From positions 124,001 to 188,000 of the forward strand of contig CAVTJX010000017.1 in the NCBI GenBank assembly GCA_963735175.1: DNA of 64,000 nucleotides, read 5' to 3'. This document shows positions 9,553-18,047 of this stretch, one piece after another. A program made the position numbers and the translations under genes. The stretch's first letter is position 1, and the number at the start of each line of letters is the position of its first letter. Below the pieces are notes generated by a model. That model saw nothing but the letters and a program-made list of their open reading frames with translations, was not told where the DNA came from and made no database searches. This DNA comes from CAVTJX01 sp963735175 (GTDB lineage: Bacteria; Electryoneota; RPQS01).

Positions 9553-10740
9553 TCAGTTCCGCAACCGGACAGAATACCCCTGTTCGAGTAGAACTTCCAT
9601 CGCGCGTCGGGCATCGGCACGGGTTTCCAGCACAACCTGCAAGCGGCCACCCCGGCGTTCGCGAATATAGATCACATGAATGTCCCGGATGCCAATGTCC
9701 CGCGCGGCCAAAAGTCCCGCAATCCGGGCGATTGTACCGGGTCGATCGGGCGCGGTCACGGTGATTTCACAGTTCGCATCCCAATCGCCGGGACGCTCGC
9801 GAACGAGTTTCCGCTGCAGGGCATGGGCTGACTCCCAGATTTCCTGCAATCGCCCGTCCTTTAAATCTTTCACACACAGGTCCAGCACGGACCGGAATTC
9901 GTCGAGCGCCTGGGTCACCTGCGCTTGGTTCAAACGCAGAACTCCTTCCCAGACTCCCAGCGGCAGCGCGGCCATTGCGGTCATCGTTTGAAAATTGCCG
10001 GTCGCCAGCTTCGGCAGCGCGGGAATCGTATTGCTCTGCTGCGCGATCCAATTCGACAGCGCCATGGAAACGATGAACGGCACATGCGTGGTCATCGCCA
10101 TCACGCGATCATGCAGTTCGGCTTCCAACGCCAGCGGATAAGCCCCCAGCATCCGCACCCACCACCACAGCGATTCACGCACGGATGGCGGTGTGTGTGC
10201 GGTCGGCGTCAGCAGCCAGTAACCGTTTTCAAAAAGACTCGCGTCGGCGTTGCCGATTCCCTGGCGGTTGCTGCCGGCCAGCGGATGACCGCCGAGATAA
10301 CAGGCGCGCGCGCCGTCGGTCGCTTTAGCCAGGCGGTGCAGTTCAATTTTCGCGGGCGCGGTATCCGTGACGACGGCTTCCGCCTTGGCGCATTTCAGGA
10401 CGGTGGGCAGGATCTTCACGATTTCGTCGATGGGCGCGGCGAGGACGATGAGATCGGCGTCGGCGACGAGTTCGGACAAGTCCCCCACTCCGCGATCGAT
10501 GGCGCCGCGTTCCAGCGCTTCGTCGAGCACGGCGGGGCTGTCATGGCCCGTAATCATCCCGGGATAGCCCATGGCTTTCATCCGCAGTCCGATCGAGCCG
10601 CCGATGAGTCCCACGCCGATAATCGCCGTCCGCTTGAACTCCACACCCATGAGTTCCAGCGGATCGGGAACGGTCAACGTTTCGACGTCCTCCATCGACG
10701 CGTTTTCCGGTCCAAGTTCCCGCTTTTCGCCCTGCTCCAC
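9553..10740 (-). CDS. tyrA: Prephenate dehydrogenase with C-terminal ACT domain
   Basis: The enzyme oxidatively decarboxylates prephenate to 4-hydroxyphenylpyruvate for tyrosine synthesis. A Rossmann motif I-I-G-V-G-L-I-G-G-S opens the catalytic core. The catalytic His is in G-G-H-P-L-A-G-S and the second active-site His in H-D-R-V-M-A-M-T-T-H-V-P. The last 75 residues form an ACT domain with D-R-P-G-T-I-A-R, suggesting feedback control by an aromatic amino acid. I chose the GTG at 10740 because AGGAGA precedes it by 6 bp and it clears the upstream gene (stop at 10751); ATG alternatives are at 10695 and 10650. The gene directly upstream is a degenerate paralogue. Confidence 0.92.
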   Translation of the reverse strand: MEQGEKRELGPENASMEDVETLTVPDPLELMGVEFKRTAIIGVGLIGGSIGLRMKAMGYPGMITGHDSPAVLDEALERGAIDRGVGDLSELVADADLIVLAAPIDEIVKILPTVLKCAKAEAVVTDTAPAKIELHRLAKATDGARACYLGGHPLAGSNRQGIGNADASLFENGYWLLTPTAHTPPSVRESLWWWVRMLGAYPLALEAELHDRVMAMTTHVPFIVSMALSNWIAQQSNTIPALPKLATGNFQTMTAMAALPLGVWEGVLRLNQAQVTQALDEFRSVLDLCVKDLKDGRLQEIWESAHALQRKLVRERPGDWDANCEITVTAPDRPGTIARIAGLLAARDIGIRDIHVIYIRERRGGRLQVVLETRADARRAMEVLLEQGYSVRLRN

Positions 10741-10750
10741 CGCGACTCTC

Positions 10751-11845
10751 CTACGACGATAATTCGACAATCCCGATACCCGCACGGCGCAACAGGTACA
10801 CGGCCTGATTGCGTTCTTCGGCGGACTTCAGAGTCAGGCGAAAAGTGCCTGTGTCCATTCCCTGGACCTTTTGAATGCTGGCAACGGGGATGCGCGCCAC
10901 GGCGAGAACTTCCGCCGCCCGTTCGATCATCTTCGCATCCGCGCCCGCCACCACCATCAGGCTGGTATCTTCGATGGGCGTTTCTTCCAGTGTATCCGAC
11001 GGCATGGCTTGCGTCAGGAGTTCATTACAGCGCCTGGCGAGCGCTCCGGAAGCAAGATCCTGCCGCACAATCTGCAGGTGTCCCAGCAGCTCGTCGATCG
11101 CCACGACGAGACCTTCACGGTTCTTTTCGATATCGTCAAGCCAGCCGCCAGGCAGCGCGGCGGCGAGGGAGCGAAGCTCGTCTCCGAGGCGCTGTCCCCA
11201 GGCGTCCGCACTGATTCGCAGGCGCAGCGGGCTGTCGAGCAGACTTTGCAGCAACGCCAATCCAGCGAGGCCCGGGAGCTGCGTTGTCAGCCCCAGCCAG
11301 CGATCATGCATTTCCGCCGTCATCGAGACGGTTTTCGCGCCCATCTTTTCCAGCGCCTGTTGCAGCCGCAGCGCTGCGGGTTCGTCGCCGTCGCCGCGCG
11401 GCGTGAGCACAACCGTCTTGCCGTCGAAGAAAAACTTGGTTGCGCCGGAGAGTGCGCTTGTGGGATCCGGCAGTCCGAGCGCATTCAAGCCCACCAGACC
11501 GAGGTCCGTGCGCGGACAGCTTTGCAACAGGCGGTGCATCTCGCCTTTGAAGCGGCTGGTTTCGCAAACCACCGCCTCGTCGTCGGCCAGTTCCAGCACC
11601 TGCGCCAAGCACTCGTCGGTGGGATGTACATTGGACGCCAGCATCACCAGGTCTGATCCGGCGAGGCGCTCGGCGAGATCGGGGCCGCCGCCGTTGATGA
11701 TGCCGAGTTTCCACGCCTCGCTGCTGGCGGCGGCATCCGCCACGCCCACAATGCTGCCCTTGAAGCCTGAGCGTTTCAGGCCAAGGGCGAAGCTGCCATT
11801 CGTGCGATCCAGGCCGATGAGGCATACCCGGCGAAAGGAATTCAT
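10751..11845 (-). CDS. TyrA-like pseudo-enzyme, paralogue of the downstream prephenate dehydrogenase
   Basis: This 364-residue protein aligns end to end with the neighbouring TyrA: the same N-terminal Rossmann-like region, the same helical region with H-D-R-W-L-G-L-T-T, and an ACT-like tail. Key residues are gone. The glycine-rich loop reads I-G-L-D-R-T-N-G-S instead of I-G-V-G-L-I-G-G-S. The catalytic G-G-H-P-L-A-G is V-G-L-N-A-L-G, and the second histidine (T-T-H-V-P) is T-T-Q-L-P. The ACT D-R-P-G motif is also missing. The frame is intact, so it is a maintained protein rather than a decaying pseudogene. It is probably a regulatory or structural partner of TyrA, or an enzyme with altered chemistry. 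Confidence 0.8.
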   Translation of the reverse strand: MNSFRRVCLIGLDRTNGSFALGLKRSGFKGSIVGVADAAASSEAWKLGIINGGGPDLAERLAGSDLVMLASNVHPTDECLAQVLELADDEAVVCETSRFKGEMHRLLQSCPRTDLGLVGLNALGLPDPTSALSGATKFFFDGKTVVLTPRGDGDEPAALRLQQALEKMGAKTVSMTAEMHDRWLGLTTQLPGLAGLALLQSLLDSPLRLRISADAWGQRLGDELRSLAAALPGGWLDDIEKNREGLVVAIDELLGHLQIVRQDLASGALARRCNELLTQAMPSDTLEETPIEDTSLMVVAGADAKMIERAAEVLAVARIPVASIQKVQGMDTGTFRLTLKSAEERNQAVYLLRRAGIGIVELSS

Positions 11846-11920
11846 GCGGTCCTTCCTGTAACGGCTTTAACAATGATTGCGAGTGCAAAGTTCAAGCCAT
11901 TGCCAGGAAAGCGCACGATA

Positions 11921-11949
11921 AATATAGAGATTTCATAAGCAGATTGCAA
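11921..11949 (-). promoter_or_regulatory. Promoter of the tyrA-like/tyrA operon
   Basis: TTGCAA (11944-11949), a 17-bp spacer and TATATT (-10 at 11921-11926) lie 76 bp upstream of the ATG at 11845. Confidence 0.6.
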
Positions 11950-12316
11950 TGTCTTCTACGGGACCACATGAAAATGTACCGTTTGCAGATTCTAACGACC
12001 ACAACGGTGTTTGTAAGCTCACTATATATGAGAAGATGCAAAAAAAACGACGGAACGGAAGTTTAGAAAACGCTGAAAATAAAAAAGTGCCGTGCGGCGT
12101 GGCGTTTTGTAAATGGCGGGAAATATCATTCGAAACCGTTAAAATAATCCGCATAAGATAAAGCAGGAATCAGCGGAAGTCAAGGTGAATTTGAACAAAT
12201 GCGCAAGTAGTGATGGCAAGCGGGGTTGGAAGCGGATCCCTGAAGGAGAGATGGCGGAACTGCGGCGGGATGAGGGAATGTGGATTGATGCCGGATGGTG
12301 AAGGGAGAGAGGACGG

Positions 12317-12354
12317 GATTCCGGGCAGGGCGCAGACGACCTGCCTCGGCGGAA
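12317..12354. repeat. REP-like palindromic element, family 1, copy 1
   Basis: GATTCCGGGCAGG, a short variable centre, then CCTGCCTCGGCGGAA. The same frame of sequence occurs at 17513-17549 and 56348-56383. This copy has the least perfect centre. It lies about 170 bp past sufU. Confidence 0.7.
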
Positions 12355-12366
12355 GGGGATTTCAGA

Positions 12367-12410
12367 ACGGAACCACCCCCCCTTTCCTCCCCGTCAACGG
12401 GGGGGAATTG
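12367..12410. repeat. G-rich dispersed repeat, copy A (intergenic)
   Basis: Read on the minus strand: a C-run, CGTTGACGGGG, then AAGGGGGGGTGG. The same arrangement appears inside the coding sequence at 56772-56815 and, more diverged, at 18611-18666. Confidence 0.6.
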
Positions 12411-12526
12411 AAACGCGCGGGGTGAGGGCATCCTTCCTGCGTCAGGACAGGCTCCCGCGCGGCGGTTTGAGCATTAGCGAAATCAAGCCAGCGAAGCGCG
12501 GAAATCGAAGGCGTCAGCGTCGCGGG

Positions 12527-12955
12527 TCAAGCGTCACGCTTGCGGCGGTGGAGGGCTTCCTCGATGGTGGTCCAAGGGAGCGTCGCACATTTGACGCGAA
12601 CGGGTAACTTGGAAATGCCGGACAAAGCGCTAAGGTCGCCCATGTCGACGCCCGCGGGTTCCTGGCCTTCGCGGATGAACTCGCGGACGTGGCCGATCCA
12701 CTGTTCGATTTCGGGGATGGTCTTGCCTTCGAGCATTTCCGTCAGCATCGAGGCCGAGGCCATGCTGATCGCGCAGCCCTTGCCGTTGAAGCGGATCTGC
12801 TTCAGCACTTCGCCCTCGAATTCCAGATCGAGGGTGATGTCGTCGCCGCAGAGCGGGTTGACGCCCTGCACGGAGAGCGTGGGGTGCTCGAGGTGGCCCT
12901 TGTTGCGCGGCAGGCGGTAATGGTCGAGCAGAATCTCGCTGTAAAGGTCAGACAA
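12527..12955 (-). CDS. sufU: SUF-type Fe-S scaffold/sulfur-transfer protein SufU
   Basis: A 142-residue IscU-fold protein of the SufU branch. SufU accepts sulfane sulfur from SufS and binds zinc. Cys36 (N-P-L-C-G-D-D), Asp38, Cys61 (G-K-G-C-A-I-S) and Cys123 (V-K-C-A-T-L-P-W) match the conserved ligand set, and an insertion of about 20 residues before the last cysteine is SufU-like. The gene overlaps the 3' end of sufS by 8 bp and is the last gene of the SUF locus. Confidence 0.92.
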   Translation of the reverse strand: MSDLYSEILLDHYRLPRNKGHLEHPTLSVQGVNPLCGDDITLDLEFEGEVLKQIRFNGKGCAISMASASMLTEMLEGKTIPEIEQWIGHVREFIREGQEPAGVDMGDLSALSGISKLPVRVKCATLPWTTIEEALHRRKRDA

Positions 12956-14174
12956 CCTGAAGCACCTGCTTGGCTTTGCGGACGGCGTCGACCAGTACGT
13001 CGATTTCGTCCAGCGTGTTGTAAAGGTAGAAACTGGCGCGGGCCGTGGCCGAGACTCCCAGCCAGCGCATCAGCGGCTGAGCGCAGTGGTGGCCGGCGCG
13101 GATGGCCACACCCTCGCGGTCCAGAAGCGCGGCGAGGTCGTGGGGGTGGATGTCCTTCACATTGAAGGTGACCAGTGCCCCCCGCTCCACTGCCGGACCG
13201 TAAACCGTGACACCGGGCTCGCGTGAAAGGGCATCGTAGGCCTTGGCCGTGAGCTGGTGGTCGTGTTCGGTGATCCAGTCCATGCCGACATCCTGAATGT
13301 AGCGGATCGCCGCCGCGAGACTAACGGCCTCGGTGATCGCCGGGGTGCCGGCCTCGAATTTGTAGGGCAGGTCGTTCCAGGTGGCATGGTCGAGCCAGAC
13401 CTCGCGGATCATTTCGCCGCCGGTCATGTAGGGATCCATGTCGTCCAGAATCTCGGGCTTTGCCCCACAAAATACCGACGCCGGTTGGTCCCAGCATTTT
13501 ATGCGCCGAGAAGGCGTAAAAGTCCGCGTCAAGGTCGGTTAGGTCTACCGCCAGATGCGGTGCCGCCTGTGCGCCGTCGATCAGCACCTTGGCCCCGACC
13601 TTGTGCGCTTCTTCGACGATCTGCTTGACCGGAAGTGATTGTGCCGAGCACGTTGGACGCGTGCGCCATGGCGACCATCGCGACGCGATTGTCAAGCAGC
13701 TTGACGGCCTGCGTCCATGTCCAGGCGGCCATCTTCGGTCAGTGGCCAGAAGCGCAGTTCGGCTCCCACCGCCCGGGCCACGATCTGCCACGGGACGAGG
13801 TTGGCGTGATGCTCCATGGGGGTGAGCAGAATCGCCTGGCCGTGCTTAATGAACTTGCGGCCATAAGCCTGGGCCACAAGATTAATCGACTCGGTGGTGC
13901 CACGGGTGAAGATGATCCCTTTGGACGTCGGCGCATTGACGAACGCGGAGACCGTCTTGCGGGCGGCTTCGTAATCGGCCGTGGCATTCTCGCCCAGGGT
14001 ATGAACACCGCGATGCACGTTCGAGTAGCGCGATTCACAGAAGCGACAATAGGCGTCGAGCACCTGTATCGGCTTTTGCGAACTGGCGGCACTGTCGAGG
14101 TAGACCAATGGGCGGCCATTGACCTTGACATTCAGGATCGGGAAATCGCGGCGAATCTCAGTGACAGTCTTCAT
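12948..14174 (-). CDS. sufS: Cysteine desulfurase SufS (three frameshifts)
   Basis: PLP-dependent enzyme that removes sulfur from cysteine for Fe-S assembly. The N-terminus (D-F-P-I-L-N...Y-L-D-S-A-A-S-S-Q-K-P), the PLP-lysine motif S-A-H-K-M-L-G-P-T-G and the catalytic-Cys loop R-A-G-H-H-C-A-Q-P are all present, but in four successive reading frames. The frameshifts lie near 13720, 13640 and 13480; each is a net +1. At 13640 it fits T to TT (...G-T-I-T then P-V-K-Q-I) and at 13480 it fits AA to AAA (...L-W-G-K then P-E-I-L-D). Removing three bases gives 407 residues, the standard SufS length. I treat it as an intact gene with sequence errors, though a true pseudogene is not excluded. Confidence 0.85.
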
Positions 14175-14185
14175 GCTCTTTCCAG

Positions 14186-14548
14186 TCAGGCGGACGGTAA
14201 GTAACCGTCCGGAATACGGACCTTTACATCGTCATCATCCAGTACTACATCAAATACGGGGATGGGCTCATCCGCCGGCAGTGACAGGGCTTCACCTGTC
14301 TTCAAATCGAACTGTGCCCCGTGGCGAGGGCATTCCACGACGTGACCGTCCAGCCAGCCTTCGCTCAGATGTTCATGTTCATGCGAACAGATGTTACTGG
14401 AAGCAAGGAAACCTTTTTCGGTGTGGAACACGGCCAGCTCCAGCGTCCCCACCTTAAACGACCGGCCCTGCCCGCGTGGAATGTCGGACTTGGCACAGAT
14501 ACGAACGAGGCGGGTGGATTGATCAATTGCCGGATCATTGGGGGTCAT
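14186..14548 (-). CDS. Rieske [2Fe-2S] ferredoxin-like protein in the SUF operon
   Basis: A 120-residue single-domain Rieske protein similar to NirD and dioxygenase ferredoxins. Ligands are Cys54-x-His56 (C-S-H) and Cys73-x2-His76 (C-P-R-H-G-A-Q-F-D). There is no signal peptide, so it is cytoplasmic. It sits between sufD and sufS, 11 bp from sufS and about 250 bp from sufD. It may supply electrons during cluster assembly or be a client; this is inferred from position only. Confidence 0.88.
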   Translation of the reverse strand: MTPNDPAIDQSTRLVRICAKSDIPRGQGRSFKVGTLELAVFHTEKGFLASSNICSHEHEHLSEGWLDGHVVECPRHGAQFDLKTGEALSLPADEPIPVFDVVLDDDDVKVRIPDGYLPSA

Positions 14549-14797
14549 CGAGGTCTCCTTCCAATGCCCAAAAGGTAGTGATTTTGTGGATGTGATTCAA
14601 CCAGCGTGCAGTGCAGGGCAACGTGCGATGTTGCACGCGGCGCGTGACAGCGGGGGATTGCCGCCGATACGCTTTTTGAATGGTTCTGGCTTTTTCGGGT
14701 GGGTTGCGGAAGACCTTAACCCGCCCTTACACCGCCTCCAACCAAATGAACAAACAGCCGTCGCATGGCAACATACACCAATCAGCCGCAAGCGTTT

Positions 14798-16009
14798 TCA
14801 AGCCAGTTGGACACGGCCAATGGTGCGGGTGACCATCGTCCGCCAGCGTTCCTGAACCGATTCAATGGGAACAAAGCGGATGATCTCTTCGGCAAAGCCG
14901 GTGGCAATGGCGACCATTGCCTGATGGTACGTCAGGCCGCGTGTCTGAAGATAGAAAAGCTGTTCCTTGTTCAGCGATCCCATGGATGCTCCGTGTGAGC
15001 AGCGCACATCGTCGGCAATGATCTCGAGCTTGGGAATCGCGTCGGCATGCGTGCCGGATTCGAGCAACAGATTCCGGCACTGCTGATAGGCGTCCGTTTT
15101 CTGGGCTTGCCGGGGAACGGTGATGGTTCCCTGATAGATCGAATGGGCCTTACCCGCGAGCAGCGTCTTCATCATCAGATCGGACTTGGCGCGGGGCGCG
15201 TTGTGGTACTGATGGGTGCGATGATCGGCGTGCAGGCCATCCGAGCCGGTAAACAGTCCCTTGAAGACCGCATGGGTATCCGGCCCATTCATGGCCATTT
15301 CCAGACGCGCCGCATGCCACGGCGCACCGGGGGTAGCGGCACACCAGAGCAGCTTCGCAGCGGTCGCAAGTTGGATGCGTGCCCGGCGGTAGAACGGTGC
15401 GGGCCGGCCGCCATCTTCCTGAATGTAGGTCAGTCTGGCGCCTTCTTCCACCAATATCTCGGTGCGGCCAACGGCGGCGGCGGCGTCTTCCCCCACTACC
15501 CAGCGGTCATAAACGATGACGTCCGCTCCCCGGCCAATCACGAGTACAGTGGTAAACGTCGCCAGTCCCGGTCCGGACGCTTTCTGCACAAGTTCAATCG
15601 GGTCGCCCTTGAAGCCGGGCAACACGCTGAAGTTCACCGGGTTCTGGTGCAGGGCCTTATGGTAATAGAGAAATTTCGCGTCGTAGTCGTCGCCGGCGAT
15701 GAGCTGCAGCGCGCGGTAACGCTCGATGTGGTCGGCCTCAAGCGGGACCAAACCAGTGGCCTGGCCGCCGCCCAAGGCGTGAACTGTAACGTCAGAGCGC
15801 GTCTGCGAGGGGTCCACTTCTTCAAGGCGGGCCCAGGGGAAGGCGTCGGGATCGGTCTTGCGCCAGTCTTCCTCAAGGCGCGACGGGACCGGAGCGGTGC
15901 GGGCCTGTTCGAGGGCGTGTTCGGTTTCGTCGGGGGACCAGGGGCCGGATGCCGTTTGATTCATGTACGCGAGTACCTTGCTCGGATTGACGGTAGTCGA
16001 ATCAGCCAA
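14798..16009 (-). CDS. sufD: Fe-S cluster assembly protein SufD
   Basis: SufD pairs with SufB in the SufBC2D scaffold. The 403-residue protein has the family's divergent N-terminal region and a C-terminal beta-helix. Conserved features are H-Q-Y-H-N-A-P-R-A-K-S-D-L near residue 267 and the D-D-V-R-C-S-H-G-A-S segment near 338, which holds the conserved His, followed by L-Q-T-R-G-L. It overlaps the sufB 3' end by 8 bp. The roughly 250 bp between its stop and the Rieske gene contain nothing I can support. Confidence 0.93.
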   Translation of the reverse strand: MADSTTVNPSKVLAYMNQTASGPWSPDETEHALEQARTAPVPSRLEEDWRKTDPDAFPWARLEEVDPSQTRSDVTVHALGGGQATGLVPLEADHIERYRALQLIAGDDYDAKFLYYHKALHQNPVNFSVLPGFKGDPIELVQKASGPGLATFTTVLVIGRGADVIVYDRWVVGEDAAAAVGRTEILVEEGARLTYIQEDGGRPAPFYRRARIQLATAAKLLWCAATPGAPWHAARLEMAMNGPDTHAVFKGLFTGSDGLHADHRTHQYHNAPRAKSDLMMKTLLAGKAHSIYQGTITVPRQAQKTDAYQQCRNLLLESGTHADAIPKLEIIADDVRCSHGASMGSLNKEQLFYLQTRGLTYHQAMVAIATGFAEEIIRFVPIESVQERWRTMVTRTIGRVQLA

Positions 16010-17409
16010 CGGAACCCTCCATCTGGAGCTGAATCAGGCGGTTCATTTCCAGCGCGTATTCCATCGGCAGCTCCTTGACGACGGGCTCGATGAAGCCGCG
16101 CACGATCAGGGTCATGGCCTCGGCTTCGGAAATGCCGCGGCTCATCAGGTAGAAAATCTGCTCATCCCCGATCTTCGAGACGGTGGCTTCGTGGCCCAGT
16201 TCGACCTTGTCGTTGCGAATGTTCATATAGGGATAGGTGTCGCTGCGGCTGTGGTCGTCCAGCAAGAGCGCGTCGCAGCTCACATTGGACTTGCAGTTGT
16301 CGGCGTTCTCGGCGACTTCCACCAGGCCGCGGTACGACGTCCGTCCGCCGCCACGGGAAATCGACTTGGAAACGATCAGCGAGGTGGTTTCGGGCGCGCG
16401 GTGAATCACCTTCGAACCCGCTTCGGTGTGCATGCCGCTGCCCGGCATAGGCGACGGAGAGAATGTCCGCGCGCGCCTTGCGGCCCACCATGTAGACCGA
16501 CGGGTACTTCATGGTGATCTTCGAACCCAGATTGCAGTCCACCCACTCCATCGTCGAATTCTCTTCGCAAAGCGTGCGCTTGGTGACGAGATTGTAGACG
16601 TTTTTGGACCAGTTCTGGATCGTGGTATAGCGGACCCGCGAGTGCGCCTTGCAGTAGATCTCCACCACCGCGGCGTGCAGCGAATCGGACGAATAGACCG
16701 GCGCGGTGCAGCCTTCCACGTAGGTGACGTTGGCGCCTTCGTCGGCAATAATCAGCGTGCGCTCGAACTGGCCCATGTTCTTGGCGTTGATGCGGAAGTA
16801 GGCCTGCAAGGGAATCGTAACGTGCACGCCCTTGGGGATGTAGATGAAACTGCCGCCCGACCAGACGGCCGTGTTCAGCGCGGCGAGCTTGTTGTCGCCG
16901 GCGGGAACGAGCTTGGAGAAATACTCCTTGAAGAGATCGGGGTATTCCTTCAGGCCGGTGTCGGTATCGAGGAAGACGACGCCAAGCTTGGACCACTGTT
17001 CCTGCAAGCTGTGATAGACGACTTCCGACTCATACTGCGCGCCGACGCCGGCCAGAAACTTCTTTTCGGCTTCGGGGATGCCCAGCTTGTCGTAGGTTTC
17101 GCGGATTTCGGACGGCACAGCGTCCCAGTCCGAAGCGACCTTGTCCGTCGGCTTGATATAATAGTGAATATCGTCGTAGTCGATAGTCGAAAGGTCCGGT
17201 CCCCAGGTGGGGGTCGGCTTGCGCAGGAAGTATTCGAGGCCCTTCAGGCGGAGCTTCAGCATCCACTCGGGCTCGCCCTTACGTTCGGAGATCTCATGCA
17301 CGACGTCTTTCGACAGCCCCTTGGGCTGTGTGTAGACGTTATGCTCGGCTACGTGGAATCCGTACTTGTCGTAGTTATCGAGATCCAGTTCGAACTTTTT
17401 CTGTTCCAT
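16002..17409 (-). CDS. sufB: Fe-S cluster assembly protein SufB (one frameshift)
   Basis: SufB is the core scaffold of the SufBC2D complex. The corrected length of 468 residues is normal. The N-terminal part carries typical segments (W-S-G-G-S-F-I-Y-I-P-K-G-V and Y-V-E-G-C-T-A-P). The C-terminal part has N-C-K-S-N-V-S-C-D-A-L and G-H-E-A-T-V-S-K-I. The break is near 16440, where the frame should pass from S-V-A-Y-A-G to S-G-M-H-T-E-A-G. The sequence reads GCCGGGC where GCCGGC would keep the frame, so one extra G explains it. It begins 145 bp after a lipoprotein gene; that gap holds a REP-like element. Confidence 0.93.
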
Positions 17410-17512
17410 CAGCTATCCTTAAACAAGACGTCTCGAACAAGCAGAAAGCAAGTGCGCATGGTCCGCCTTTGGCGAGATCTCGCTACGCGGACCGTGCGGC
17501 ACTACAGATGCG

Positions 17513-17549
17513 GATTCCGGGCAGGTCGCAGACGACCTGCCTCGGCGAA
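17513..17549. repeat. REP-like palindromic element, family 1, copy 2
   Basis: GATTCCGGG followed by the perfect dyad CAGGTCG-CAGA-CGACCTG and CCTCGGCGAA. It sits between the lipoprotein gene stop (17554) and sufB (start 17409) and may end or stabilise the upstream transcript. Confidence 0.75.
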
Positions 17550-17553
17550 ATTA

Positions 17554-17982
17554 TCAGGAGCCGAAGGGCGAACCCCAACTCCAGTTCACCGCCCAATTAT
17601 CTCCATGGCGCGTGATGATCGCCGAACCCATCGCGCCGCGGTCGCCCACCTGCCATTTAATATTCAGGCTCACGGAATCACCCACCGTGGAACTGTCCGG
17701 ATACATGGTGAATGTGGTCCGGACCGAACCTGCCGCCTTTTGGGAAGCGGGGAGAAAAGTCACCCGCGCCGACTGGACCTGCTCCAGCAGACCGGCGGGA
17801 GGATCCTGATCGCGCAGCGCAATATAAAGGGTATCCCCTTCCTTGGGAATGTGCTGCGCAAAGTCCACGATGGCCGCTTTTACGATGTCCATCGACGGTC
17901 CGACCTTCTTCACTTCCGCTTTTCGGGAGCAACCTCCGGCCAGCAGAACCAACATCAACGCAACAATTGGAAGGAACTTCAT
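17554..17982 (-). CDS. Small lipoprotein of unknown function within the SUF locus
   Basis: A 142-residue protein beginning M-K-F-L-P with a hydrophobic core and the lipobox L-A-G-G-C. The start at 17982 is preceded by GGAGA 8 bp upstream. The mature part contains V-D-F-A-Q-H-I-P-K-E-G-D-T and a C-terminal beta-rich region ending W-S-W-G-S-P-F-G-S. I do not recognise the family. Its position between the glycosyltransferase and sufB may be accidental. Confidence 0.7.
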   Translation of the reverse strand: MKFLPIVALMLVLLAGGCSRKAEVKKVGPSMDIVKAAIVDFAQHIPKEGDTLYIALRDQDPPAGLLEQVQSARVTFLPASQKAAGSVRTTFTMYPDSSTVGDSVSLNIKWQVGDRGAMGSAIITRHGDNWAVNWSWGSPFGS

Positions 17983-18047
17983 GAGCGGTCTCCTGTTTGT
18001 ATCCGACCGTTCCTGCGGTGGAATTGCGAAGCCCGGAAATGCGGGCA

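Larger units (their letters stand above)
11950..12526. other. Repeat-rich intergenic region between the tyrA and SUF operons
   Basis: About 580 bp without a supported gene. The first 200 bp are AT-rich. From about 12240 the sequence becomes purine-rich and carries two dispersed repeats (12317-12354 and 12367-12410). It then has CGCGCGGGGTGAGGGCA, shared with the hairpin at 47029-47060. The small open frames here are repeat-derived. Confidence 0.6.

Noticed and set aside
12180..12431. Small open frames in the repeat zone downstream of sufU
   Set aside because: They consist of dispersed repeats and G-runs and have no coding signal.
12948..14174. sufS as a true pseudogene
   Set aside because: All catalytic motifs are intact and the corrected length is exactly normal; the same error type occurs throughout the window.
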